Positions 7,440 to 15,045 of a stretch of 17,842 bases of DNA are shown here, in pieces. Every line of letters begins with the position of its first letter. Positions within the stretch are counted from its first letter, which is position 1. Position numbers and translations under genes: made by a program. This DNA is from DATKZH01 sp035528065 (GTDB lineage Bacteria > Planctomycetota > Planctomycetia > Pirellulales > Thermoguttaceae), in the NCBI GenBank assembly GCA_035528065.1, contig DATKZH010000575.1:1-17842 (forward strand). The letters are read 5' to 3'. The notes beneath the pieces are model-generated. The model was given only the letters and a program-made list of their open reading frames with translations, was not told where the DNA came from and did not search any database.

Positions 7440-8846
7440 TCACACGCTTCCGCTGTAGCTGCCGATCCTCACCAGCATCCACCCGACGACGATTGCGATC
7501 AGGACCAACGTGGCCGCGACCAGCCGGAGGCGGCCGCGATAGGCCCCGCCGGTGGCGAGGTCGATTCTCAGATAGGACCAGACGGCCCCGAGGAGCACGA
7601 AAACCAACACGCCCAGCGCGCCGACGCCGTAGAGCCGCTCGTGGACGACCACCTTGCCCCACTCCTCCTTGAGACGGAGGTTCACCTTGTGGGGGAACTT
7701 CAAGAGCAAGTGGAGTCTCGGCATCTTGACGAGTTTCTCGGGGATTTGCCCCTCGGGCGTGATCCGCACCTCCAGCTCTTCCCATCCCTCCTCCGTGACG
7801 ACCTCGCTCCTGACGTAGTCGATCGGCAGGCGGACTTGCCCTCGCGCCTGGGGCCCGAGGTAGGTCGCCACGTATTCGTCGATGGCCGCGCGCAACTCTT
7901 TGGAGGCCTCCTGATCACACTCGGCTCGGGTGGAGAAAGGGCCGACCTCGATCGCCATTTGATAGATGCCGCCGACCTTGTGCGGCGCGGCCCCGACCCA
8001 ATCGGGAAGATCGCCGGCCGGGGCCGATTCGCCCGCGGCGTCCGGTTTCTCCGCGGGCGCCACGGCAGCGGTCAGGGCGGCGGCCACGTCTGGGTCCGCG
8101 GCCGCGATCTCCGACGCCGAATCCGCGGCGGGCGGTGGCTCCAATTCCGTCGCATCGGGGGCTTCCACCTCCGGAGACTGAATCGTATTAGTCTGGCCCA
8201 CGGCCAGGGCGATGGGGACCTTGCCGTCGGCAAGCTCTTGGTCGAGGTCCACGCTCAGGTCCATGTCGTAGTCGTTCTCGCCCCGACCGACGGTCACCCG
8301 AAGCTCCGACTGCTCGTTGTATCGTTCCGGCAGGTACTGCTCCGCCTCGAGGCTCTCGACCTCCCCCTCTTCCGTTTCGGCCCCGCCGATCACGCGGAAC
8401 GCGGTGACCTCCACGCGGTACGATCCGATCGACAACTCGGCGAAGGAGTATCGCCCGTCGACAACGTGGACTCGGGCGATGGGCATGGGCCTGTCGCCGT
8501 TGGGCACCACCCTAATGGTCCCGCGCGGCAAGGGCCTCTTGTTGCACGTGATCGTCCCGCTGAGTCGACCGGCGGGCTGGTGCGATCGCCCGAGCTGCGT
8601 GTCTCTTACCTCCTCAGTTCCATGGGCATGCATTTCGGCGATCCGGGCCTGTTGTCCTGCCCGGTAGCCGAACAGGGCCCCGAGGAAGGCGATCACGAGC
8701 AACACGGCGGGGGGGACGATCAAGAGCGCCTTCAACAGGGTACGCCCTCGCTCGGTCGCCGTGAGCGACACGGCGACCAGGATCGCGCCTACCACGATGG
8801 CAACGAGCATCATCGCCGCCAGCAGCCCAATCGCAGGAACAGCCAT
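7440..8846 (-). CDS. Four-pass membrane protein with carboxypeptidase-regulatory-like domain
   Basis: 468 residues. Two membrane segments at the N-terminus (4-28, 38-60) and two at the C-terminus (406-426, 440-459) bracket a soluble middle. Residues 93-200 form a transthyretin/carboxypeptidase-regulatory-like beta domain (GRLSGTITCNKRPLPRGTI; GRYSFAELSIGSYRVEV; YLPERYNEQSELRVTV), a module common in planctomycete exported proteins. Residues 222-278 are a low-complexity Ala/Pro/Glu linker. Residues 279-400 hold a second conserved-looking domain starting LPDWVGAAPHKVGGIYQMAI, which I recall only from planctomycete proteins of unknown function. The ATG has an AGGGGAG Shine-Dalgarno that overlaps the TAG stop of the kinase gene, 9 nt away, so the two are translationally close and surely co-transcribed. 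It may be a sensor, scaffold or substrate of that kinase; function unproven. Confidence 0.72.
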   Translation of the reverse strand: MAVPAIGLLAAMMLVAIVVGAILVAVSLTATERGRTLLKALLIVPPAVLLVIAFLGALFGYRAGQQARIAEMHAHGTEEVRDTQLGRSHQPAGRLSGTITCNKRPLPRGTIRVVPNGDRPMPIARVHVVDGRYSFAELSIGSYRVEVTAFRVIGGAETEEGEVESLEAEQYLPERYNEQSELRVTVGRGENDYDMDLSVDLDQELADGKVPIALAVGQTNTIQSPEVEAPDATELEPPPAADSASEIAAADPDVAAALTAAVAPAEKPDAAGESAPAGDLPDWVGAAPHKVGGIYQMAIEVGPFSTRAECDQEASKELRAAIDEYVATYLGPQARGQVRLPIDYVRSEVVTEEGWEELEVRITPEGQIPEKLVKMPRLHLLLKFPHKVNLRLKEEWGKVVVHERLYGVGALGVLVFVLLGAVWSYLRIDLATGGAYRGRLRLVAATLVLIAIVVGWMLVRIGSYSGSV

Positions 8847-8855
8847 GATACTCCC

Positions 8856-10928
8856 CTAGTCGAATCTGCTGTGCGGATGGCGCCGGCGTGGGTGCATCCA
8901 GGGACTGGCCAACTGGACCGAGACGGAGATTGCACAGGCGATCATCATCAGCCACGTCTGGGGGAAAAGCCATAGGCTGGCCACCAGCCATGCCAGAACG
9001 GCGCAGAAGACCGTGGACCACAGGCTCAGCCGCGTCTTCCGGAGCGGATCGGCCGACCGCCACCAGCGAATCGCCAGGAACAGCGTGCCGAAGCAGGCCA
9101 TGAACGCCATCAACATGGGCGAGCCGTCGGCCGAGTAGAAGCCGGGCGGAACCTTGTTGTGCAGTTGCGAGAATCCGCGCTCGTAGGGCAGATTGACCAT
9201 CAGCATACCCGCCACGCCGGCCGCAAACGCGCCGACGAGCAGCCCCGCCACCATCAGGACGAACCGCCGAACCAGCGGGTCGCCGCGGCTCCCTTCCCAG
9301 AACTTCGACGGGATCATCACGGCCCAGGTGCCGGCCACGCTCACCAGCATCAGCCAAGCCCAGAGCTGCGGTACCGGCAACGCTCCCGTTCGGTAACTGT
9401 TGACCATCACCATCACCACGCACATGGTGACCGCCACCAGGGCCCCGCCCAGCATCGAGCCGAACAGCTCCGTGACGCGCTCCCGCTTTGGTTTGAGGAC
9501 CAGGGCATCGGCCGGCCGCTCGCGCTGCGCCCAGGGGGGCAGCCTCGAAGGCCGCTCCCTGCGGCATCGCTCGGCGCGTGGGACCGGCGGGGCGGTGGCC
9601 GGTCCGCGCGGAGGCGGGCGGCTCGCAGGCCGTCCCTGCGGCGGGCCCGACGCCAACGCCGGCTCCCGGTCCGTAGAAACGTAGCGGTCGTGCCATCGTT
9701 GCTGGGGGGGGCACACCGAGAGCACGACCGCCCGCAGAAGCCAATAGAACGCGTAGATGACCGCGGCGAAGATGACGAGCGGCATCCAGCCCCCGGCCGT
9801 AAACGTCAGTGCGATCAACCCGACCCCAAGAAGGATGATCTTCGTCGGCGTATCCAGGTTCGACTCCTGCCAGGCCACGTGGATCTTTCGGCAGGTCTGC
9901 CGCACCCAGGCGAAGATCGGCTCCTCCTCCACGCCCGGCGCGCCACCCGCCGGCGCGGCCGCGGGGATCGGCCCGCCCGCGGCGGCACCCCCGGCGGCCC
10001 CGTATGCCGCCGAGGTCCACGCTCCGGCTTCGGCCTGCGGGTCCAGCGGCTTGGGCAACGCCGCAAGCATCTCGCCGGCGCTTCGGAATCGCTTCTGGGG
10101 GTCCTTTTCCAGCGCCCGGGCTACCACGCTCCGATACGGTTCGGGGAGTATCGACACGTCCGGCTTGGCCGTCAGGTGCTTCATCAACACCTCGCCCACG
10201 CTCTCTCCGTCGAAGGGGACTCGGCCGGTAAGCATCTCGAACAGGACGACGCCCAGGGCATAAATGTCGATCTCTTTTCCGTAGCGGCCGTTGGCCACCT
10301 CGGGCGCCATGTAGTGGACGGTTCCGACGCTTTCGGTCTGCCCGCTGCGGCGGCTACAGGAGATGAACTTCGAGAGGCCGTAATCGCCGATCTTGACGAT
10401 GCCTTCGTCGCAGAAGATGTTCCCCGGCTTCAGATCGCGGTGGACGATTCCGTGGTCGTGCAAATAGCCCACACCCGCCCCGATGCCGTGGATCCAAGCA
10501 AGGACCTGGTCCAGGGGCATGCCGTTGGGATGGGCGGCGATCGTGTCGTCGAGCCGGCCGCCGGTGACGTATTCCATCACCACCCACTTGTCGTCCTTGT
10601 CGTCCTCGCGGATATCGAAGATGGAGAGCAGGTTGGGGTGTTTGAGATTGAGGCAGTGCTTGATGCCCCGCAATTCGACGTCGAAATTGCGCTGGATCAG
10701 CTTCAGCGCGACCTCCTTGCCCGCGTCGCTGGTGGCGAAATAGACCTCCCCGAATCCCCCGTGCCCCACCCCGCGCTTGAGGGTGAAGCCGGAGAGCGGC
10801 CTTGCGCCGCTGGGGTAGGTGAACCTATCGGCCGGCTCCCCCGAGTCGCCGGACTTGCCGGGTTCGGTGGGGCGGAAATTCCCGGGGTCTTGACCATTCG
10901 GTTCCATGGCAGCCACCCGTTCGTTCAT
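8856..10928 (-). CDS. Transmembrane Ser/Thr protein kinase (Hanks type)
   Basis: 690 residues. The kinase domain spans about 47-292: glycine loop GVGHGGFGEV (53-62), VALK with Lys76, catalytic HRDLKPGN (163-170; Asp165, Asn170), a DFG variant DYG (182-184), GTVHYMAPE (202-210) and DIYALGVVLFEMLTGRVPF. All catalytic residues are present, so it should be active. An Ala/Gly/Pro linker (300-335) leads to a tail with about seven to eight hydrophobic segments (363-376, 380-404, 492-511, 519-538, 553-577, 602-620, 634-673), interrupted by a basic Pro/Arg-rich loop (420-475). No extracellular sensor domain such as PASTA or a propeller is visible. AGGAG (10936-10940) sits 7 nt before the ATG. The FHA-like gene lies upstream, and the four-pass protein gene follows 9 nt downstream. 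Confidence 0.93.
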   Translation of the reverse strand: MNERVAAMEPNGQDPGNFRPTEPGKSGDSGEPADRFTYPSGARPLSGFTLKRGVGHGGFGEVYFATSDAGKEVALKLIQRNFDVELRGIKHCLNLKHPNLLSIFDIREDDKDDKWVVMEYVTGGRLDDTIAAHPNGMPLDQVLAWIHGIGAGVGYLHDHGIVHRDLKPGNIFCDEGIVKIGDYGLSKFISCSRRSGQTESVGTVHYMAPEVANGRYGKEIDIYALGVVLFEMLTGRVPFDGESVGEVLMKHLTAKPDVSILPEPYRSVVARALEKDPQKRFRSAGEMLAALPKPLDPQAEAGAWTSAAYGAAGGAAAGGPIPAAAPAGGAPGVEEEPIFAWVRQTCRKIHVAWQESNLDTPTKIILLGVGLIALTFTAGGWMPLVIFAAVIYAFYWLLRAVVLSVCPPQQRWHDRYVSTDREPALASGPPQGRPASRPPPRGPATAPPVPRAERCRRERPSRLPPWAQRERPADALVLKPKRERVTELFGSMLGGALVAVTMCVVMVMVNSYRTGALPVPQLWAWLMLVSVAGTWAVMIPSKFWEGSRGDPLVRRFVLMVAGLLVGAFAAGVAGMLMVNLPYERGFSQLHNKVPPGFYSADGSPMLMAFMACFGTLFLAIRWWRSADPLRKTRLSLWSTVFCAVLAWLVASLWLFPQTWLMMIACAISVSVQLASPWMHPRRRHPHSRFD

Positions 10929-10991
10929 CGGTCCACTCCTGTCGGCCAGCGCCGGTAGGCACTGCCTTCGCAGGGGCAGCTCTACCTTCCC

Positions 10992-11019
10992 ATTGTATCA
11001 TTCAGTCGTCGGTTGTCCC
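10992..11019 (-). promoter_or_regulatory. Candidate sigma-70-type promoter for the kinase gene
   Basis: On the minus strand GGGACA (11019-11014) lies 16 nt from TACAAT (10997-10992). The -10 hexamer matches 5 of 6 consensus positions and the -35 matches 4 of 6. This AT-containing patch stands out in a very GC-rich region and would give a leader of about 55 nt. The kinase/membrane-protein pair could then be transcribed independently of the FHA-like gene. Confidence 0.45.
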
Positions 11020-11093
11020 CACAACTCCCCGGGCGTCCGCCGGCCGGTACGCCGGGCTTGGCCACTCGGCAACCCGCCGGCTGCCCGGCTCCC

Positions 11094-11699
11094 TCAGACT
11101 TGCTCCAGGCTGAAGGAGAACCGGTCGCCCACGATCCGGGAATTCCGCGCAATCAGGCTGCGGCCCTCGCGTCGGAGGCCGTCGATCTGGACCACCCCCT
11201 TACTACGACAATACAACTCGTCGTCATGACGGTACAAAACCACCTCGCGCGGCCAGTCGCGGCAGACCACGTGGCTGTGCAGTTTCGGACCCAGCACACA
11301 GGAGTCGGCCATCAGCAGCACGGCGTCCGCCGAGGGCTCGGTCCGGTGCCGGCTGACGAAATCGAGCCGGGCGGTCGCGCTGAGTGCGTGCGGTCGGCGG
11401 AAGAGCAGCTTCACGCCGTCGCCAAGCTGGATCCGAGACCGCTCGCCCAACAGTGCCACGCGCCGCACCAGGCGATCGTCGACCCGCACCTCCCGAATTG
11501 CCTCGATCAAGTAACCTCCGCCGTCACGCCAAATTCGCGCGTGGCGGCTGGATAAATCCCCCAAAATGGGGATATCGACTCCCTTAGAGCCGACCGGCTG
11601 GCCTAGGGTCACCTCGTCCCCCAGGCACACCAGGTAGCCGCCCACCGCGTCGACCCAAAGCAGGAACCTGTCGGCCTTTCGTCCTGAGTAGGAGTCCAT
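11094..11699 (-). CDS. FHA-domain protein with a second, degenerate FHA-like half
   Basis: 201 residues from the ATG at 11699. The frame stays open to 11948, but the upstream residues are low-complexity and resemble no domain. Residues 12-102 form an FHA fold: EVTLGQPV (Gly33), then GDLSSRHARI (47-56) with the Ser-x-x-His phosphothreonine-binding core (Ser50/Ser51, Arg52, His53), and a closing LGDGVKLLF strand. FHA domains bind phosphothreonine peptides, fitting the Ser/Thr kinase gene immediately downstream. Residues 127-201 repeat the same strand order (VLLMADSCVLGPKLHSHVVC; GRSLIARNSRIVGDRFSFSL) with a Ser-His in the matching place, suggesting a diverged second FHA-like sandwich. No membrane segment or signal is present, so it is cytoplasmic. 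Start choice is moderately certain, as neither candidate has a good Shine-Dalgarno. Confidence 0.78.
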   Translation of the reverse strand: MDSYSGRKADRFLLWVDAVGGYLVCLGDEVTLGQPVGSKGVDIPILGDLSSRHARIWRDGGGYLIEAIREVRVDDRLVRRVALLGERSRIQLGDGVKLLFRRPHALSATARLDFVSRHRTEPSADAVLLMADSCVLGPKLHSHVVCRDWPREVVLYRHDDELYCRSKGVVQIDGLRREGRSLIARNSRIVGDRFSFSLEQV

Positions 11700-11840
11700 C
11701 GGATCTGATTCCCGGAAAGCGGCGGTCAACCCTAACATTGTGCCACACCATTGGGCCGTGGGCCAGGATCGGAAGGTGGGCCGGATGGGAGCGCCGGGGC
11801 CGTGTCGGCTCGGCAGAAGCGACTCGACGGCTGCGGTCCG

Positions 11841-11870
11841 GGCCCCTCGCGGCTCGGCCCCTCGCGGCTC
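11841..11870. repeat. 15-bp tandem duplication upstream of the FHA-like gene
   Basis: GGCCCCTCGCGGCTC occurs twice with no gap (11841-11855 and 11856-11870), about 140 bp upstream of the FHA-like start. It lies inside the open frame that precedes 11699. Its low-complexity translation there is one reason for preferring the downstream start. Confidence 0.6.
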
Positions 11871-11955
11871 GACGGGACGGAAGCTCCGCAACCGTCCCGT
11901 GCCGCCGCAACCTGCACTTCGAGTCCATCCATCGCTCACTCCCTCCAACCTCCCT

Positions 11956-11970
11956 CCGGCTCCCGGCCGG
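11956..11970 (-). terminator. Short hairpin abutting the coiled-coil gene stop
   Basis: CCGGC-TCCCG-GCCGG forms a 5-bp stem with a 5-nt loop directly after the minus-strand stop at 11971. No U-run follows. It could protect the 3' end or weakly terminate; it is too short for confidence. Confidence 0.25.
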
Positions 11971-12771
11971 TCAGTCCTGCACCTGCGCCAACGCCTCGAC
12001 TTCCGGCTCCTCGGCGAAGTACTCGGTCACCTGCTCCACGATGTTCTCGGGCACGGGGGCTTCGAGCTGAATCTCACCCTGAAGTTGCCCTTCGGCGTCG
12101 ATCAGCTTCTCGGCCACGTCGAGCCGGGTCCGCAGGTCGCTGATCAGGTCCTTCGCGCGGGCCAGCTTCGTGTCGTCGACCTTGTAGTCGCTGGTCGTCT
12201 GCGCCGCGGCGAGCATCTTCAGCCGGGCATCGAGGTGCTCCACCTCGACCTGCAACCTCGACCGCTCGCTGAGCATCCCATCCAGCTTTTCCCGGGCGGC
12301 GTCGAGCTTCTTCAGTCGGGCGTCGTAGATCTGTCGCTTCGTGTCCAACGTGGCCTTGGCCGTGCGGCATCGATCCAGCCGGTTGGCCAAATCGGTCTTC
12401 ACCTGCGAAACCGTGTACGCCCGCTTGTTGTACACGAACACTTCCTTGCCACCCTGGAGATCGTCCTTCAGCCGCACCATCTCCTCCTCGGCGTTGTCCA
12501 AGGCGGCCTCTCCCTCCGCGATTTCCTTCTCCAAACGCTCGACCCCGACTTGCTCCTTGGCGATGACGTGCAGGGCCTTGCGGATATCGGGAACTAGATC
12601 CTCGATCAGGTCGCGCGCCCGCTCGATCTGGAAATCGATCGGCACGCTGTCGTGGACCGCGTCGCTCACAACGCCCGCCGACGTGCGAACGTAGCTGACC
12701 ACCTCGGTCCCAAAGACCAACACGCCAACCACGACCAACACGCCCGTTCCAACGATCGCCTTCTTAATCAT
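11971..12771 (-). CDS. Membrane-anchored coiled-coil protein
   Basis: 266 residues from the ATG at 12771, which has GGAGG upstream at about 8-nt spacing; the longer open frame to 12873 is not supported. Residues 4-24 (AIVGTGVLVVVGVLVFGTEV) form a single N-terminal membrane anchor or uncleaved signal. Residues 44-235 are almost entirely charged heptads: ERARDLIEDLVPDIRKALHV, then a long Glu/Lys/Leu coil, interrupted by a short non-helical stretch FVYNKRAYTVSQVK (about 112-125). The tail is acidic (EEPEVEALAQVQD). I recall close relatives only among planctomycetes, annotated as hypothetical. The hairpin-like coiled coil is reminiscent of PspA/IM30 in shape, but I see no sequence motif proving that. 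It is the most upstream gene of this minus-strand block, with 271 bp before the FHA-like gene, so it may be a separate unit. Confidence 0.75.
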   Translation of the reverse strand: MIKKAIVGTGVLVVVGVLVFGTEVVSYVRTSAGVVSDAVHDSVPIDFQIERARDLIEDLVPDIRKALHVIAKEQVGVERLEKEIAEGEAALDNAEEEMVRLKDDLQGGKEVFVYNKRAYTVSQVKTDLANRLDRCRTAKATLDTKRQIYDARLKKLDAAREKLDGMLSERSRLQVEVEHLDARLKMLAAAQTTSDYKVDDTKLARAKDLISDLRTRLDVAEKLIDAEGQLQGEIQLEAPVPENIVEQVTEYFAEEPEVEALAQVQD

Positions 12772-12840
12772 CTCCGAGTCCTCCAAGTACGAATCAGGTG
12801 AATTGGGTTGGTTCGCTTCGTGACACCGACACTTGCCGGC

Positions 12841-12856
12841 TCGGACGCCGGTCCGA
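12841..12856. repeat. Inverted repeat upstream of the coiled-coil gene
   Basis: TCGGAC-GCCG-GTCCGA: 6-bp arms around 4 nt, 70 bp upstream of the coiled-coil start. It is a candidate operator or 5' leader hairpin, with no direct evidence of function. Confidence 0.4.
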
Positions 12857-12942
12857 ACAGTTATTCGCGACATGCGATTGCATCTTGAGAAAATCCCGGC
12901 AAATTCCTCAAGCCCGGCTCAAAGCCGCCGCCACCCTCCCGC

Positions 12943-12973
12943 AGAGGGGAACCTTAACCGGCGTCTCCCCTCT
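12943..12973. repeat. 8-bp inverted repeat, possible terminator or operator
   Basis: AGAGGGGA (12943-12950) pairs perfectly with TCCCCTCT (12966-12973) around a 15-nt spacer. A further gaggggat half-site lies near 13012. It is not followed by a T-run on either strand. Because both flanking genes point away, a terminator is not needed here, so a protein-binding dyad is the likelier reading. Confidence 0.4.
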
Positions 12974-13200
12974 TGAAGGCGGCACGAAGATGTTTGTGTG
13001 TAGCTCCAAAGAGGGGATTACAGGCGCCGTGTGCGTGCTCCGGCTCGCCCGATCATGTCGCCCGGCGAACAGAATCTTCGGGGCGGAAAAGATCTCCCGC
13101 CCGGGGATGTGAATCGACCGCCTGACCCGCTAAAGTGGCGCCCAGGCGTCGGATCGAGCCATTCGACCGGCCACGATCGCCACCTCCGGGGCATGTAACT

Positions 13201-13217
13201 GCACCCGCAAAGGGTGC
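13201..13217 (+). promoter_or_regulatory. Leader hairpin before the CinA-like fusion gene
   Basis: GCACCC-GCAAA-GGGTGC forms a perfect 6-bp stem with a 5-nt loop, ending 18 nt before the ATG at 13236. The gene lacks an obvious Shine-Dalgarno, so this stem could influence initiation. Seen directly; role inferred. Confidence 0.35.
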
Positions 13218-13235
13218 GAGCCGCTGCCAACTCCC

Positions 13236-14366
13236 ATGTCGATCCAACAGCTCGTCCAAGAAATCCACGCCGCGCCCGCCCGGCTTGTGATGGCTGTGAC
13301 GGGCGGGGGCAGCGGGGCGATCGGCCAACTGCTCCAGGTCCCCGGGGCGTCGCGGACCCTGCTCGAGGCCGTCGTGCCCTACTCCGCCGCCGCGCTGGCC
13401 GACTGGCTCGGCGGACCGCCCGAGCAGGCTTGCTCCGCCGAGACCGCCCGGGCGATGGCCATGGCCGCGTTCCTCCGGGCGTGCCGGTTGGACGACTCGC
13501 CGGGCTCTCTGGCCGGCGTCGCGTGCACGGCCGGCCTGGCCAGCGACCGACCGAAGCGTGGGCCGCACCGGGTCCATCTGGCCGTCCAGACCGCCGCGAT
13601 GACCGTGGCCCGGTCGCTCGAGCTCACCAAGGGAACCCGCACGAGGGCGCAAGAAGAGCGACTCGTGTCTCGCCTGGTGCTCGGCGCGGTTGCCGAAGCG
13701 TGTGGCGTCCAGCGACGACTCCCAGTGGGCCTGCTGGAAGACGAACAGATCGAGCAGTCACGGGTCATGGCGCCGGGGGCGTGGCAGGACCTCCTGCTGG
13801 GCAAAGTCGAGAAAGTCCGCCACGGCGGCCCCGCTGCCCGGGCGGACCGGCCTCCCAAGGCGATCCTATCTGGGGCGTTCAATCCCATCCATGCCGGGCA
13901 CCGCCGGATGGCGGAAACCGCCCAGAAGCTGCTGGGAGTGCCCGTCGACTGGGAGATCCCCATCCTCAACGCCGACAAGCCGCCGCTGGACTACTGCGAG
14001 CTGGAGCGTCGCGTCGGCCAGTTCCGCCCGACGGACACCGTCTGGCTGACGCGCTCCGGCAAGTTCGTGGAAAAGTCGATGCTGTTTCCCGGCGTGACGT
14101 TCGTGGTCGGCACCGACACGCTCCGCCGGATCGCGATCGCGCGCTTCTACGGCGACGACCCAGACGCATGCCGCGCCGCGCTCGCGCAAATCGCCAGTCG
14201 CGGCTGCCGGTTCCTCGTCTTCGGCCGCGACACGGGCGAAGGCTTCGTCACCCTCGGCGACCTCGACCTGCCCGAGCCCCTCCTGTCCCTCTGCCGCGAA
14301 GTCCCGGGCGACCAGTTCCGCGAGGACGTCTCCTCCACGTCGATCCGCAAGCGAGGCGAGTGGTGA
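13236..14366 (+). CDS. CinA-C-like / nucleotidylyltransferase fusion protein
   Basis: 376 residues. Residues 1-165 match the CinA C-terminal (PncC-like) fold: AVTGGGSGAIGQLLQVPGAS, then VVPYSAAALADWLGG. Residues 210-376 match a cytidylyltransferase-like nucleotidylyltransferase: AILSGAFNPIHAGH (nucleotide-binding HxGH), INADKPPL, VVGTDTLRR, and a C-terminal SSTSIRK motif. PncC is an NMN deamidase and NadD adenylates NaMN, so the fusion invites an NAD-recycling role. However, aligned by eye to E. coli PncC, the catalytic Ser29 is Thr and Lys61 is Leu. The first half is therefore probably not an active deamidase. From memory, the Arabidopsis protein At2g01220 shares this architecture and the INADKPP segment, indicating an old, uncharacterised family. 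No Shine-Dalgarno is present; the start is supported by this homology. Confidence 0.85.
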   Translation: MSIQQLVQEIHAAPARLVMAVTGGGSGAIGQLLQVPGASRTLLEAVVPYSAAALADWLGGPPEQACSAETARAMAMAAFLRACRLDDSPGSLAGVACTAGLASDRPKRGPHRVHLAVQTAAMTVARSLELTKGTRTRAQEERLVSRLVLGAVAEACGVQRRLPVGLLEDEQIEQSRVMAPGAWQDLLLGKVEKVRHGGPAARADRPPKAILSGAFNPIHAGHRRMAETAQKLLGVPVDWEIPILNADKPPLDYCELERRVGQFRPTDTVWLTRSGKFVEKSMLFPGVTFVVGTDTLRRIAIARFYGDDPDACRAALAQIASRGCRFLVFGRDTGEGFVTLGDLDLPEPLLSLCREVPGDQFREDVSSTSIRKRGEW

Positions 14367-14383
14367 AGGCCGACCGCGCTCCG

Positions 14384-14401
14384 CGTGGACTGCCCACCAC
14401 G
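14384..14401. terminator. Weak hairpin between convergent genes
   Basis: CGTGG/CCACG with an 8-nt loop spans the middle of the 37-bp gap between the fusion-gene stop (14366) and the TOPRIM-like stop (14404). It may serve as a bidirectional terminator. The stem is short and lacks T-runs. Confidence 0.25.
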
Positions 14402-14403
14402 AT

Positions 14404-15045
14404 TCACCAGCTTCGCACGTCACCCGCGAGCGATCCGAATCCGCCCGGAAACAGTTGTTCAAGCAGCGACAGTTTTCCCTCGCGCACGATCCGTTCAGCT
14501 TCTTCCTTGGCTCGACTGGTCTCCATCTCAAGGAGCGGTTCATCGGTGCCATACACTTGTTTCTTGAGCGACCCGCCCGTATAGGGAGGCTTTCCGGACT
14601 GCAACCCCACCATCCAAGCGGCCTCGCTGACGTGTGGGTCGCGCCCCGCAAGATACCAGGCTTCGATCTGCGGCACGGCAAGTCCTAAGGCCATTCTGAG
14701 GGGGCCATAGGTAGGTCTCGGTGCAAGGGTGTTTTGCACCTGCGTGAGGATTGTGGCCATTTGGCACAGTCGGCATTTCTTTGGAGGTTTGGCCGACTGG
14801 CAGTCTGACGCACGGTGTAGCGGCGATCGGTCGGAATCGAGCACGACGAGCATCGCATGTGCATCGCTTTGGTAGTGTAGGTGGCGGAGCGCCATCGGGA
14901 GGTCTCGCAGCACCGCACCCCATCCCCGACTTCGGATCGGCGGCATAGGAGAGGGTACCTCGGTGCGTGTGCCCAGGATGCCGTCGACGAGGATGCGTAT
15001 CGCGACCTCGTCTGCGTTGGATTCGCTGAAGATGGCGACCTTCAT
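14404..15045 (-). CDS. TOPRIM-like protein paired with an ATPase
   Basis: 213 residues from the ATG at 15045. Its start overlaps the ATPase stop as ATGA, so the two are translationally coupled. The N-terminus VAIFSESNADEVAIRILVDG follows the TOPRIM pattern hydrophobic-Glu-x3-Asp (Glu8, Asp12). After a helix comes LVVLDSDRSP with the Asp-x-Asp metal pair (Asp70, Asp72), again as in TOPRIM nucleases. A Cys-rich insertion follows (Cys82, Cys91, Cys94; His77 nearby) that could bind zinc. Then AVPQIEAWYLAG (Glu128) and a charged helical C-terminus. OLD-type and PARIS-type defence systems use a RecF-like ATPase with a TOPRIM effector, and here the two activities lie on separate proteins. I cannot name the exact family; DUF4276- and DUF4435-like proteins are the nearest I know. 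Nuclease activity is inferred. Confidence 0.65.
   Translation of the reverse strand: MKVAIFSESNADEVAIRILVDGILGTRTEVPSPMPPIRSRGWGAVLRDLPMALRHLHYQSDAHAMLVVLDSDRSPLHRASDCQSAKPPKKCRLCQMATILTQVQNTLAPRPTYGPLRMALGLAVPQIEAWYLAGRDPHVSEAAWMVGLQSGKPPYTGGSLKKQVYGTDEPLLEMETSRAKEEAERIVREGKLSLLEQLFPGGFGSLAGDVRSW

Larger units (their letters stand above)
12772..13235. other. Divergent intergenic region with several dyads
   Basis: These 464 bp separate the leftward coiled-coil gene from the rightward CinA-like/nucleotidylyltransferase gene. Three hairpin-forming elements are visible (12841-12856, 12943-12973, 13201-13217). No convincing promoter pair could be chosen. An open frame across 12798-13112 has no recognisable product or ribosome site and is not called. 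Confidence 0.5.

Noticed and set aside
9159..10958. 599-codon plus-strand frame opposite the kinase
   Set aside because: The kinase on the other strand has every catalytic motif; this is its shadow.
12798..13112. 104-codon plus-strand frame in the divergent gap
   Set aside because: No ribosome site, no recognisable domain, Arg/Cys-rich random-looking translation.
13236..13730. Calling the N-terminal half an active NMN deamidase
   Set aside because: The Ser-Lys dyad positions appear to be Thr and Leu in the by-eye alignment.
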